Below, one piece after another: positions 15,857 to 23,200 of a DNA stretch of 31,514 nt. The translations under genes were made by a program, and so were the position numbers. How positions within the stretch are numbered: position 1 is the first letter of the stretch; each line of letters opens with the position of its first letter. The notes under the pieces are model-generated. The model was not told the origin of the DNA. It did no database searches and saw only the letters and a list, made by a program, of their open reading frames with translations. The stretch is from the NCBI RefSeq assembly GCF_021044795.1, contig NZ_JAJNOP010000025.1; one strand, 5' to 3'. The stretch is from Acidaminococcus hominis (lineage in GTDB: Bacteria > Bacillota > Negativicutes > Acidaminococcales > Acidaminococcaceae).

Positions 15857-17593
15857 ATGGATATTTTCAATCAACTGAGCAGTCATTTTCAGGGATGGAA
15901 CGCATATCTGACTACCGACGCCGGGAGGCTGGCGGCCTGGCCCTATGTGTGGACCGGGTTAAAAATCCTGCTGGCTTTGGTGATTCTGCTTTTGGTGCTG
16001 TACCAATACCGGGCCCGGCAGGTACGGCGGCAGCGGGGCATCAAGTACCGGCTTTCCAAGCTGATTTCCCATTTGTGCGATACCTACGAGCAGATGGAGG
16101 ACATCGACTGGAAAAACCAGATTTGCTATACCTATGTGATTCACGATGGAAAGCTGAATGTGCAGGAAAAGCCGTTCCAGAACGTAACGGAACTGGCCGG
16201 GGAACTCCATCCGGAGGACGCCCGGAAGTACACGGAAGATTTCCTGCGGTCGGCGGTGGAAAAGGCCATGAAGACCTGCGGCCAGGTGGAATTTACTGCC
16301 CGGGAAAAGCAGAAGGACGGCTCCTATCGGTGGATGTCCTATTTGCTCCAGGGCATCAAGAAGGATAAGACCCATCGCCGGAGCTGCCTGCTCCTAAAGC
16401 ATGGGGTGGACGATATGCACAGCCAGGAAATGGAGCGGCGGGCCCAGCTCACCAGCGCCATGGACCAGGCCCGGGAACTGGCGGAGGCCAAGAGCAAGTT
16501 TATGGCCCACATCAGCAAGGATACCCGGGAAGCGCTGCACTCCATTATGGGGTATCTGACCCTGGCGGAGGACGAAGCCAGCCAGGAAACCCGGAAGGAA
16601 TATGTACGGGAAAGCCAGGAGCAGGTCCGGTACCTTTTGGGGGTGCTGAACGATGTTATCGACCTGTCTGCCATGGAAAATGGCACCTTGCAGACCCATT
16701 ACGAAGCCTTTGACGTACAGAAGCTGCTGGATTCGTTGAACCAGGTGTTCCAGGACGAGGCGGCCAAGCGGCAGCTTGATTTTTCCATGCAGGTGGAGGC
16801 TTTGCAGTATCCTCGGCTCTTGGGGGATCAGAACCGGCTGGAACAGGTGCTGTTAAATGTGCTGAACAACGCTATGCTGTTTACGGAAGCCCAGCACAAG
16901 GTGACCTGCCAGATTCGGGAAAAGGCCATCAAGCACAAACGGGTGTGCCTGGAAGCGGTGGTCCAGTGCGAGGGCATGGAAGTGCCGGAGAATATGCTGG
17001 ATAAGGTGTTCCTGCCCTTTGAGCTGTCCAGCCAGGTGGACGGGAATACGGTCCACGGCGGTCTGGGGCTGGCGGTGACCCACAACCTGGTGCACGTACT
17101 GGGCGGGGTGATCAAGGCCGACCAGGCGGAAGGCAAGGGGATGCGGTTTACCATTGAGCTGCCCTTTGGCTACGAAAAGCATGCGGCCAAGCTGACGGCG
17201 GAGGAGGTTCATCTCCAGGGCAAGCACCTCCTGGTGGCAGAAGACAGCGATTTGAACGCCCAGGTGCTGGAGAAGATTACGGCACCTTTGGGGATGCTGC
17301 TGGACCGGGTGACCAACGGCAAGGAAGCCTGCGACAAGTTTGCCCAGGCTGCGCCCCATACCTATGACGCCATTTTGCTGGATCTGGATATGCCGGTTAT
17401 GAACGGCAATGAGGCGGCCAAGGTGATTCGGGCTATGGACCGAGAGGACGCCAAGACGGTGCCCATTATCGCCATGACGGAGAACCTGATTTCGGAGGAT
17501 GTGGCCCAGGCGCTGAAGAATGGAATGAACGGGCAGTTGGTGAAGCCGCTGGAGAAGGAGCAGCTGCTGCAGGTTCTGCTGAGTTTTTTGTAA
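15857..17593 (+). CDS. Hybrid sensor kinase-like protein lacking the phospho-acceptor His (probable pseudokinase)
   Basis: 578 residues: one membrane segment (about 33-53, LKILLALVILLLVLYQY), a PAS-like region (about 60-190), a HisKA-like dimerisation region, an ATPase-like domain and a C-terminal receiver. The H-box, normally like SHEIRTPLN, reads ISKDTREALHSIMG, with Lys221 (codon 16517-16519) where the phospho-accepting His belongs and no Pro. The G1 box, normally DxGxG, reads CEGME. The N-box (LLNVLNNAMLFT) and GGLGLAV are kept. The receiver is intact: EDSD, Asp509 in LLDLDMP, Thr in AMTEN, Lys in VKP. Autophosphorylation is therefore unlikely, while the receiver may still take phosphate. 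Start ATG 15857 follows CAGGAGAG; last gene of the operon. Confidence 0.88.
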   Translation: MDIFNQLSSHFQGWNAYLTTDAGRLAAWPYVWTGLKILLALVILLLVLYQYRARQVRRQRGIKYRLSKLISHLCDTYEQMEDIDWKNQICYTYVIHDGKLNVQEKPFQNVTELAGELHPEDARKYTEDFLRSAVEKAMKTCGQVEFTAREKQKDGSYRWMSYLLQGIKKDKTHRRSCLLLKHGVDDMHSQEMERRAQLTSAMDQARELAEAKSKFMAHISKDTREALHSIMGYLTLAEDEASQETRKEYVRESQEQVRYLLGVLNDVIDLSAMENGTLQTHYEAFDVQKLLDSLNQVFQDEAAKRQLDFSMQVEALQYPRLLGDQNRLEQVLLNVLNNAMLFTEAQHKVTCQIREKAIKHKRVCLEAVVQCEGMEVPENMLDKVFLPFELSSQVDGNTVHGGLGLAVTHNLVHVLGGVIKADQAEGKGMRFTIELPFGYEKHAAKLTAEEVHLQGKHLLVAEDSDLNAQVLEKITAPLGMLLDRVTNGKEACDKFAQAAPHTYDAILLDLDMPVMNGNEAAKVIRAMDREDAKTVPIIAMTENLISEDVAQALKNGMNGQLVKPLEKEQLLQVLLSFL

Positions 17594-17623
17594 GGGTAAG
17601 AATAACGATAGAATAACGATAGG

Positions 17624-17668
17624 AAAAGGCATACTGCTGATGCGGGAGCGTCAGCAGTATGCCTTTTT
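17624..17668 (+). terminator. Terminator of the envelope operon
   Basis: Stem AAAAGGCATACTGCTGA (17624-17640) pairs with TCAGCAGTATGCCTTTTT (17651-17668) around a 10-base loop. Strong intrinsic terminator; block B begins just after it. Confidence 0.93.
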
Positions 17669-17717
17669 GGTGCGGGCAATGGACTTTGCAGGCGATGGTG
17701 CGGGGTATCCTCGCAGT

Positions 17718-17829
17718 GGTTCGCGGCTACCCACTCAGTTACGCCCTTCAGGCTTACTTCGCGGGCCGCTATCACAGGGGTCGTATATTCCATTTCTCTA
17801 CGGCCAGAGGCCTTGAGAAATGGATACGA
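17718..17829 (+). repeat. Bulged-hairpin unit 4
   Basis: Near-identical to the unit at 653-764. Two of the differences are at the tip of the second hairpin, where CTCC...GGAG (731-734/741-744) becomes CTCT...AGAG (17796-17799/17806-17809), a paired change. Confidence 0.85.
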
Positions 17830-17865
17830 CTCCCTTAGTCAGCCTGCGGTGACAGCTCTCCTAGC

Positions 17866-17980
17866 GGTTCGCGGCTCGCTGCGCAGCTGCGTCCTACGGA
17901 CTTGCTTTGCAGGCCGCTATCGCATGGGCCTTATTAACCAAACATCCTTTGGAAAACTGTGGGGATGTTTGGATGCGGCC
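17866..17980 (+). repeat. Bulged-hairpin unit 5
   Basis: First arm GCGGC (17871-17875)/GCCGC (17913-17917) encloses GTCCTACGGAC (17891-17901). Second arm: CCAAACATCC (17938-17947) pairs with GGATGTTTGG (17963-17972), bulge TAA (17935-17937), outer GGCC/GGCC. Relative to unit 1, one G-C pair has become T-A. Confidence 0.85.
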
Positions 17981-17986
17981 GTAAGC

Positions 17987-18103
17987 GGTTCGCCGTATTC
18001 CGTTCCCCGTCACCCTGAGGGTTCGGCTCACGGACGGCTATCGCATGGGCCTTATTGACCAAACAGCCCCTTGCAGAATTTGTTGGGCTGTTTGGATGCG
18101 GCC
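17987..18103 (+). repeat. Bulged-hairpin unit 6
   Basis: First arm GCCGT (17992-17996)/ACGGC (18034-18038). Second arm CCAAACAGCC (18059-18068)/GGCTGTTTGG (18086-18095), bulge TGA (18056-18058), outer 18048-18055 with 18096-18103. The first-arm stem differs from units 2-5 but still pairs. Confidence 0.8.
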
Positions 18104-18110
18104 GCATAGT

Positions 18111-18221
18111 GGTTCGCTGCTAGCCAGGCGGCGTCGCCCTGCGGGCTTGCCTTCTGGGCAGCTATCACAGGGGTCGTATATTCCACCTTTCTGCGGCTGA
18201 TGCCTTGAACGGTGGATACGA
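18111..18221 (+). repeat. Bulged-hairpin unit 7
   Basis: First arm GCTGC (18116-18120)/GCAGC (18158-18162) around GCCCTGCGGGC (18136-18146). Second arm TCGTAT (18174-18179)/ATACGA (18216-18221), bulge ATT (18180-18182), CCACC (18183-18187)/GGTGG (18211-18215). Confidence 0.8.
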
Positions 18222-18323
18222 CTCCCAAAGGCGAGAGCTATGGGCGCTCTTTGGGCTGGCCCTACGGGCCTATTGGATTGAACTTCATCCGTCATCCACG
18301 TTGTGGATGACACCTTCTACAGT

Positions 18324-18439
18324 GGTTCGCTGCTAGCCAGGCGGCGTTGCCCTACGGGCTTGCCTTCTGAGCAGCTATCACATGGGTCACGTATTCCAAA
18401 TATCTTTTGGATAACTTGTAAAGATATTTGGACGTGACC
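18324..18439 (+). repeat. Bulged-hairpin unit 8
   Basis: First arm GCTGC (18329-18333)/GCAGC (18371-18375) around GCCCTACGGGC (18349-18359). Second arm GGTCACGT (18385-18392)/ACGTGACC (18432-18439), bulge ATT (18393-18395), CCAAATATCTTT (18396-18407)/AAAGATATTTGG (18420-18431). Confidence 0.85.
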
Positions 18440-18824
18440 GCAACGTTTGCAGAAGGCTTTCTTAGACCACTACTGGTCGTGTGCTAAAAGGGGCTAGTGC
18501 GGAAATTTAGGTAGTTGCCCCATCCTGCAATGCCGGCGGCATTGCTTCCTTCCCCGCTTGGGACTGCTGTTGTGCGGGGAAGGCATGCGGCCGGGGGCCG
18601 CTAATATTTGGACAAATCGTTGGGTGGTTGGTGCGGTCAGCGAACATTGCAGGCAATGTTTTCCGGGTATCCTCGCTCAGTCAGCCACTGCGTGGCTGAC
18701 TGCTCCCCCCTAAAGTGAGGAGCCTTTAAAGGTTGGTGCGGTCAAGGGGGTGTTGGTGTGGCCTACTGTTTTTCTTTTTTATTTCAATAATTTTTCTTGA
18801 AATGGGTCAGGGGCGTGGTGTATC

Positions 18825-18833
18825 TGTTATAAT
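18825..18833 (+). promoter_or_regulatory. Extended -10 promoter before the EFR1 gene
   Basis: TGTTATAAT is an extended -10 (TGnTATAAT). The only nearby -35-like sequence, TTGAAA at 18797-18802, is 25 bases away and too far for normal use. The leader to 18941 is about 100 bases with short AT-rich palindromes and no recognised riboswitch. Confidence 0.6.
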
Positions 18834-18941
18834 AAAATGTAATGGGCATTTTGGCCATTTTGGTGTTGTTGGCTGGGATGTTTCTTCCTGTAAAAAAATT
18901 GCAGGATATGTGCTAACAATAAAGGTAGGGGAGTGGGTTCC

Positions 18942-19712
18942 ATGATTATATATTTTTCTGGTACGGGGAATTCGTATGCGGTGGCACGGGAGCTGGGAGC
19001 GCTGACCCAGGATCAGGTGATTCCTCTGGATAAGAAGAACTGGGAGGCGATTGGGCTGCTGCTGCAATCGGCCAAGTCGGTGGGGCTTGTGTTCCCGGTG
19101 TATTTTGGGGATGTGCCCAAGCCGGTGCTGAAGTTCTTAAAGAAGGCAACCTTATCGCCTCAGGCGTACTACTATGCGGCGGCTACCTGCGGGAGTACCC
19201 AGGGGAGTGCGCTTTACCGGGTGCAGGAGCTTTTGGGGGCCAAGGGCTGCAAGTTGTCCTACGGCCGGGTGGTGCCCATGATTGCCAATTCTACGTCCAC
19301 CTGGAAGGTGGGGGTGACCTACGACTACAGCAAGCTGGAGAAGGCCAAGCAGCTGGTGGAGGCTATGGGGCAGGATATTCTGGCCCGGAAGGTGGACCTG
19401 TCCCAGGTGAAGAAGTCCCTGGCGGGGACGCTTATGGCCATTCCGCTGGTGCGGAAGCTGGGGAAGAAGCGGTTTGCCATTTCGGCCCGGCCCAAGGACT
19501 GTGTGGGCTGCGGGCTGTGCGTACGGCTGTGTCCTATGGGTAATTTGTCCCTGAAGGACGGGAAGGTGAAGGTCCACGACCACTGTGCCTACTGTATGGC
19601 CTGTGTCCAGTTCTGCCCCCACGGGGGGATTGCGGTCCACGGGCATGTGATTGCCAAGGCTGACCAATACCATCATCCTGAGGTGCAGGCCCAGGAATTG
19701 TTCCATCGCTAA
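18942..19712 (+). CDS. EFR1-type flavodoxin-like protein with two 4Fe-4S clusters
   Basis: Cytoplasmic electron-transfer protein, 256 residues. The N-terminal flavodoxin-like fold has the phosphate-loop signature MIIYFSGTGNSYAVA. The C-terminal third carries two ferredoxin clusters: CVGCGLCVRLCPMG and CAYCMACVQFCPHGG, each CxxCxxCxxxCP in type. This matches the EFR1 family of anaerobes, whose redox partner is generally unknown. ATG 18942 follows GTAGGGGAG; the GTG nine bases earlier overlaps that site. The gene is 14 bases upstream of nfo and may share its transcript. Confidence 0.88.
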   Translation: MIIYFSGTGNSYAVARELGALTQDQVIPLDKKNWEAIGLLLQSAKSVGLVFPVYFGDVPKPVLKFLKKATLSPQAYYYAAATCGSTQGSALYRVQELLGAKGCKLSYGRVVPMIANSTSTWKVGVTYDYSKLEKAKQLVEAMGQDILARKVDLSQVKKSLAGTLMAIPLVRKLGKKRFAISARPKDCVGCGLCVRLCPMGNLSLKDGKVKVHDHCAYCMACVQFCPHGGIAVHGHVIAKADQYHHPEVQAQELFHR

Positions 19713-19726
19713 GGGGGAGAGAAAAG

Positions 19727-20563
19727 ATGCTGCATATCGGTTGTCATTTGTCTTCTTCCAAGGGCTTTTTGGCCATGGGCAAAACGGCGCTGTCCATTCA
19801 GGCGGATACTTTTGCGTTCTTTACCCGGAATCCTCGGGGGAGCAAGGCCAAGGAGGTGGACCCCAAGGATGTCCAGGCGTTTCGGGAGCTGTGGCAGGGC
19901 AAGGCGGTGCCTCTGGTGGCCCATGCGCCCTACACGCTGAATCCCTGTTCCACCAAGGAGGACGTGCGGACTTTTGCCCGGGAAACCATTGCGGACGATT
20001 TGGTGCGGATGGAACTGGTGCCCTACCAATATTACAATATGCATCCGGGAAACCATTTGGGGCAGGGGCCGGAAGTGGGCATTCAGCTCATTGCGGACTG
20101 CCTGAATCAGGTGCTGCAAAAGGGGCAGACCACCACGCTGCTTTTGGAAATTATGGCGGGAAAGGGCACGGAAGTGGGAAAGACCTTCCAGGAAATTGCT
20201 GCCATTTTGGATAAGCTGAAGCTCCAGGAGCAGGTAGGGGTCTGCCTGGATACCTGTCACGTGTGGGACGGGGGCTACGATGTGGTGAACCATTTGGATG
20301 AGGTGCTGACGGAATTTGACCAGGTCATTGGGCTGGGACGGCTGAAGGCCATTCATTTAAACGACAGCAAGAATCCCCTGGGGGCCCATAAGGACCGGCA
20401 CGAGAAGCTGGGCCAGGGCTACCTGGGACTGGAGGCTCTGGGGCGGATTGTGCGCCACCCGGCGCTGACCCAGCTGCCTTTTATCCTGGAAACTCCCAAT
20501 GAGCTGGAAGGCTACGCCGGGGAGATTGCTCTGATGCGGCAGGCCGCTGAGGAGGGAAGGTAG
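19727..20563 (+). CDS. nfo: Endonuclease IV (AP endonuclease)
   Basis: Cuts DNA at abasic sites in base-excision repair, using three metal ions. 278 residues, standard length. Metal-site motifs are visible in order: YYNMHPGNH, LLLEIMAGKGTEVG, VCLDTCHVWDGGYD, AIHLNDSKNPLGAHKDRHEKLGQGYLG in pattern, and FILETP near the C-terminus. Start ATG 19727 follows AAGGGGGAGAG. It has the same promoter as the EFR1 gene and is followed by thiT after a single base, an unusual functional mix for one operon. Confidence 0.94.
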   Translation: MLHIGCHLSSSKGFLAMGKTALSIQADTFAFFTRNPRGSKAKEVDPKDVQAFRELWQGKAVPLVAHAPYTLNPCSTKEDVRTFARETIADDLVRMELVPYQYYNMHPGNHLGQGPEVGIQLIADCLNQVLQKGQTTTLLLEIMAGKGTEVGKTFQEIAAILDKLKLQEQVGVCLDTCHVWDGGYDVVNHLDEVLTEFDQVIGLGRLKAIHLNDSKNPLGAHKDRHEKLGQGYLGLEALGRIVRHPALTQLPFILETPNELEGYAGEIALMRQAAEEGR

Positions 20564-20564
20564 G

Positions 20565-21182
20565 ATGGAAGAAGGTTTGGCGAAAGTTTTTGCAAGCCCG
20601 GTGACGCTGCTGACCCTGGTGGGGGTGCTGGCGCTTTTGGTAGTTTTGCTGCACACCCGGAAGGTGAAGCTCAGCGCCCACCAGCTGTCCAGCTGCGGCT
20701 TTATGCTGGCGCTGACGCTGGTGCTCAGTGTGTTTCCGCTTTACCGGATGCCCTACGGGGGCACCATTACCCTGGGCGGTATGCTGCCCATTATGCTGGT
20801 GGCCTTTGCTTTTGGGCCGGAAGTGGGGGTGCTGGCGGGGTTTGCCTACGGGATTCTAAACCTGCTGCTGAATCCGTACATTCTTCATCCAGTGCAGGTG
20901 CTATTTGACTATCCGCTGCCTTTTATGGCCCTGGGGGTGTGCGGCTTCTTTCCCCAGCACCCTTATGGGGGCATGATTTTGGCAGTCCTGATGCGGTACT
21001 TCTGCCATTTTGTGTCCGGGGTGGCGTTTTTTGCCAGCTATGCGCCGGCGGGGATGTCCCCAGTGGTGTACTCCCTGTGGGCCAACGGGCTGTATCTGCT
21101 GCCGGATCTGGCCATATGTCTGCTGCTGTACCGGGTGCTGCCCATGGGGCGCTTTATAGGGCTGCTCCGGAAGCCCCGGTGA
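20565..21182 (+). CDS. thiT: Thiamine transporter ThiT (ECF substrate-binding subunit)
   Basis: S component of an energy-coupling-factor importer for thiamine, 205 residues with six hydrophobic segments. Characteristic ThiT sequence is seen in RMPYGGTITLGGMLPIMLVAF, GPEVGVLAGFAYGILNLL and YILHPVQVLFDYPLPFMALG, a region that lines the thiamine pocket in known structures. It needs the shared EcfA/A'/T module, which is not in this window. It starts one base after nfo stops, so there is no room for its own TPP riboswitch, and none is seen upstream of the operon. Confidence 0.92.
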   Translation: MEEGLAKVFASPVTLLTLVGVLALLVVLLHTRKVKLSAHQLSSCGFMLALTLVLSVFPLYRMPYGGTITLGGMLPIMLVAFAFGPEVGVLAGFAYGILNLLLNPYILHPVQVLFDYPLPFMALGVCGFFPQHPYGGMILAVLMRYFCHFVSGVAFFASYAPAGMSPVVYSLWANGLYLLPDLAICLLLYRVLPMGRFIGLLRKPR

Positions 21183-21210
21183 AAAATTTTACTTTTTTTG
21201 TATAAATTCC

Positions 21211-21239
21211 TTGCATGAATGCCCGGTTCATGCTATAAT
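21211..21239 (+). promoter_or_regulatory. tRNA-Arg promoter
   Basis: TTGCAT (21211-21216), 17-base spacer, TATAAT (21234-21239) preceded by TGC, an extended -10. The tRNA starts 17 bases after the -10 box. Confidence 0.85.
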
Positions 21240-21256
21240 AACGCTTGTTCAGTAAT

Positions 21257-21331
21257 ACGCCTGTGGCTCAGTGGATAGAGCAACGGCCTCCGGAGCCGTG
21301 TGCGGCGGTTCGATTCCGCCCAGGCGTACCA
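21257..21331 (+). tRNA. tRNA-Arg, anticodon CCG
   Basis: Full cloverleaf of 75 bases. The acceptor stem is ACGCCTG (21257-21263) with CAGGCGT (21321-21327), discriminator A, and an encoded CCA (21329-21331). The D arm is GCTC/GAGC. The anticodon stem is ACGGC/GCCGT with loop CTCCGGA, giving anticodon CCG, which reads CGG. The T arm is GGCGG-TTCGATT-CCGCC. CGG codons are common in this window's genes. Confidence 0.97.
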
Positions 21332-21343
21332 TTTTGTACTTTT

Positions 21344-21384
21344 ACCCCATGATTCGCGAAAGCGCATTATGGGGTCTCTTATTT
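21344..21384 (+). terminator. Terminator after tRNA-Arg
   Basis: ACCCCAT (21344-21350) pairs with ATGGGGT (21369-21375). The inner stem CGC/GCG is capped by GAAA, and a T-rich stretch follows. Confidence 0.75.
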
Positions 21385-21443
21385 TCCAGGGGGTTATAAA
21401 ATTCCGGGAATCCCAAAGAAGGTCTTTCTTCTCTGGGAAAACG

Positions 21444-21452
21444 TGCTATAAT
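21444..21452 (+). promoter_or_regulatory. Extended -10 promoter of the thioesterase operon
   Basis: TGCTATAAT, an extended -10, lies 30 bases before the start of the next gene. No good -35 box is visible. Confidence 0.6.
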
Positions 21453-21481
21453 GAAAAAGCTGTGAGAAAAGAGGTTTTGCC

Positions 21482-21904
21482 GTGGTTACAATCACCGATC
21501 GAGTCCGTTTTTCTGAAACCGATCTGATGGGCGTGGTCCATCATACCAATTACCTGCGGTGGTTTGAAATGGGCCGGGTGGCCTATCTGAGGGCAGCGGG
21601 CATTGAGCTGAACCAGCTGATGGCCGATGGCTTCATGGTCCCCATTATTGAGGTCCACTGCCAGTTCCGCCAGTCTGCGCGTTTTGACGACGAGTATGAG
21701 GTGCGGACCACCTTGGCGTCCTGCAGCCGGGTAAAAATCGTGTACGAATATGAGATTATCCGGAAACGGGATGGGGTGCTGCTGGCCAAGGGCGATTCTA
21801 CCAACGCTTTTACCAATCTGGAAGGAAAGGTGGAGCGTCTGTCCCCACCGTATTATGAAAAATTGCAGCGGATGCTTGCAGAAGAAGGGAAGAAAAAAGT
21901 ATGA
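21482..21904 (+). CDS. Hotdog-fold acyl-CoA thioesterase (YbgC/FadM family)
   Basis: 140 residues, a full-length single-domain 4HBT thioesterase that hydrolyses acyl-CoA esters. The signature FSETDLMGVVHHTNYLRWFEMGR contains the catalytic-type Asp (TDLMG) followed by the conserved HTNYLRW stretch. GTG 21482 is the start, after AGAGG (21470-21474). Its stop overlaps the next gene's ATG as ATGA, which implies coupling. The physiological acyl group is unknown. Confidence 0.88.
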   Translation: MVTITDRVRFSETDLMGVVHHTNYLRWFEMGRVAYLRAAGIELNQLMADGFMVPIIEVHCQFRQSARFDDEYEVRTTLASCSRVKIVYEYEIIRKRDGVLLAKGDSTNAFTNLEGKVERLSPPYYEKLQRMLAEEGKKKV

Positions 21905-22440
21905 TCAATGTGATTTTACTGCTTCTTGGCCTGTGCGTATTGGGTGCGCTGGTCATGATTGTTTACGCCGCCTTAAAACCCACGGATGACACCAAGGTGG
22001 TTATGGACGAAAAGACGCCTTTGCAGCTGGAGGAGCTGGACAGCCAGCACGCGGTGTATTCTTTTACCGTGCCTCTGCGCAACAACAGCCAGGAATGTGC
22101 TGCGGTAACGGACTGCTTTGTGCGGCCGTACCTGCCCCAGGAACAATTCCCGGATGCAGTTTGCACCGGGGATGTGGAAAAGGATGACCGACGCCGGAAG
22201 GACCATTATTTCGAAGCCCTGGTGCTGAAGGAATGGTCCGAATGGAAACTGATTGTGACCCTGCGGCTGGAAGCCAGAAATGGCAAGGATATGCGCGAAG
22301 TCCTGAGCCGGATGGTGGACATGGATGCAGCCATCTATGTGACCGGGGTTGGCCGGAAGGCACATTATGTAAGAAAGTATTTCGTGACCCTGTATGGGGC
22401 TGAAATGGCCAAATTGGCAGGAGGTGCGTACCGTGGCTGA
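21901..22440 (+). CDS. Unknown membrane-anchored protein
   Basis: I do not recognise this protein. It has 179 residues with a single N-terminal hydrophobic segment (INVILLLLGLCVLGALVMIVYAAL), followed by a soluble region with mixed charge and several Cys, Arg and Asp residues, probably mostly beta. The C-terminus is more conserved-looking (AIYVTGVGRKAHYVRKYFVTLYG). It starts in an ATGA overlap with the thioesterase and overlaps the CofE-like gene by 8 bases, so all three are translated from one message and may act together. Confidence 0.75.
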   Translation: MINVILLLLGLCVLGALVMIVYAALKPTDDTKVVMDEKTPLQLEELDSQHAVYSFTVPLRNNSQECAAVTDCFVRPYLPQEQFPDAVCTGDVEKDDRRRKDHYFEALVLKEWSEWKLIVTLRLEARNGKDMREVLSRMVDMDAAIYVTGVGRKAHYVRKYFVTLYGAEMAKLAGGAYRG

Positions 22441-23077
22441 TAAGTATGAAATTATTCCCATTCCTACGCGCATTCTGACCATCCACGACAATATTGTGGA
22501 TGCGGTGAAGGAATTTGGCGGCGACAAGATTGGTCCCCGGGATGTAGTCTGTGTGGCCGAGTCCGTGGTGGCCATTACCCAAAACCGGGCTATTCGTCCG
22601 GAAACTATGAAGATTTCTTTTGCAGCCAAGGTGCTGTCCCAGCTGTTTCCCGGCGTGGGCAGTATCGGCAACTGGTCTTCCATGCAGTCCCTGCTGAACG
22701 AATCCGGGACGCTGAAGGTGCTGGTGGCTGTGGTCTGCGGCTTCTTCGCCAAGGTGGCGGGCAAGCCCGGGGTGTTCTACCGCATGGGCGGGGAACAGGC
22801 TCGGCTGATTGACGATATTACCGGCACCATGCCTCCTTATGACAAGCACATTGTGCTGGGGCCAAAGAACCCCAACCGGGTGTCTGAGAACATCAAGGAA
22901 GGGCTGGGGTGCTTCGGGGCTGCGGTGGCTGACGTCAACGACCTGAAGCGGTCCTGCGTGCTGGGCTGCACCAAGGGTGTGGATCCCCGGTTGGTGGAAA
23001 AGATCCTCATCGACAATCCTTTTGGCAACGACAGCCAGAAGACGCCGATTTGCGTAATCAAGGATTATTTGCGATAA
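22433..23077 (+). CDS. CofE-like protein (coenzyme F420:L-glutamate ligase superfamily)
   Basis: 214 residues. The N-terminal pattern YEIIPIPTRILTIHDNIVDAV and PRDVVCVAESVVAITQNRAI resembles the CofE/F420-0:glutamate ligase fold, which joins glutamate to a substrate with GTP. The organism type suggested here is not known to make F420, so the real substrate is likely different. GTG 22433 follows AGGAGG (22419-22424) with an 8-base gap. It overlaps the preceding gene and ends at the terminator 23090-23121. Confidence 0.75.
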   Translation: MADKYEIIPIPTRILTIHDNIVDAVKEFGGDKIGPRDVVCVAESVVAITQNRAIRPETMKISFAAKVLSQLFPGVGSIGNWSSMQSLLNESGTLKVLVAVVCGFFAKVAGKPGVFYRMGGEQARLIDDITGTMPPYDKHIVLGPKNPNRVSENIKEGLGCFGAAVADVNDLKRSCVLGCTKGVDPRLVEKILIDNPFGNDSQKTPICVIKDYLR

Positions 23078-23089
23078 GAAAAAGAAATG

Positions 23090-23121
23090 CGGGCTGTGCC
23101 AGGAGGCGCAGCCCGTTTTTT
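23090..23121 (+). terminator. Terminator after the CofE-like gene
   Basis: CGGGCTGTGCC (23090-23100) pairs with GGCGCAGCCCG (23105-23115), loop AGGA, followed by TTTTTT. Confidence 0.93.
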
Positions 23122-23143
23122 GACGGCTTACTGGGTTTATAGG

Positions 23144-23172
23144 TTGGCATTCCTGGGTTTCGATGGTACAAT
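23144..23172 (+). promoter_or_regulatory. Promoter of the rdgB-like gene
   Basis: TTGGCA (23144-23149), 17-base spacer, TACAAT (23167-23172), 28 bases before the coding start. Confidence 0.8.
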
Positions 23173-23200
23173 AGCTTTTATAGAAAAGGTTGGTGAAATT

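Larger units (their letters stand above)
17682..18763 (+). repeat. Block B: mosaic of hairpin-rich intergenic repeat modules
   Basis: About 1.08 kb with no supported gene. It contains five bulged-hairpin units in a row (17718, 17866, 17987, 18111, 18324), an extra palindrome GGCCCTACGGGCC (18258-18270), one Dom3 unit (18445-18520), a GC-rich hairpin module (CCTTCCCCGC 18548-18557 with GCGGGGAAGG 18574-18583), the connector GGTTGGTGCGGTCAGCG (18627-18643), a palindrome around CAGTCAGCCACTGCGTGGCTGACTG-like sequence (18677-18701) and the same AGTGAGGAGCCTTTAA tail as block A (18714-18763). It lies between a terminator and the next gene's promoter and shares orientation with both neighbours. Confidence 0.8.

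Noticed and set aside
17682..18763. CRISPR array
   Set aside because: Units are 110-120 bases, imperfect and separated irregularly; there are no short identical repeats with unique spacers and no cas genes.
20540..20565. TPP riboswitch for thiT
   Set aside because: thiT begins one base after nfo ends, and the operon leader at 18834-18941 lacks the TPP core sequences.
21901..22440. Membrane protein gene as a spurious frame
   Set aside because: Rejected as spurious at first because it matches no family I know, but the ATGA overlap, downstream overlap and coherent hydrophobic start support a real gene, so it was kept.
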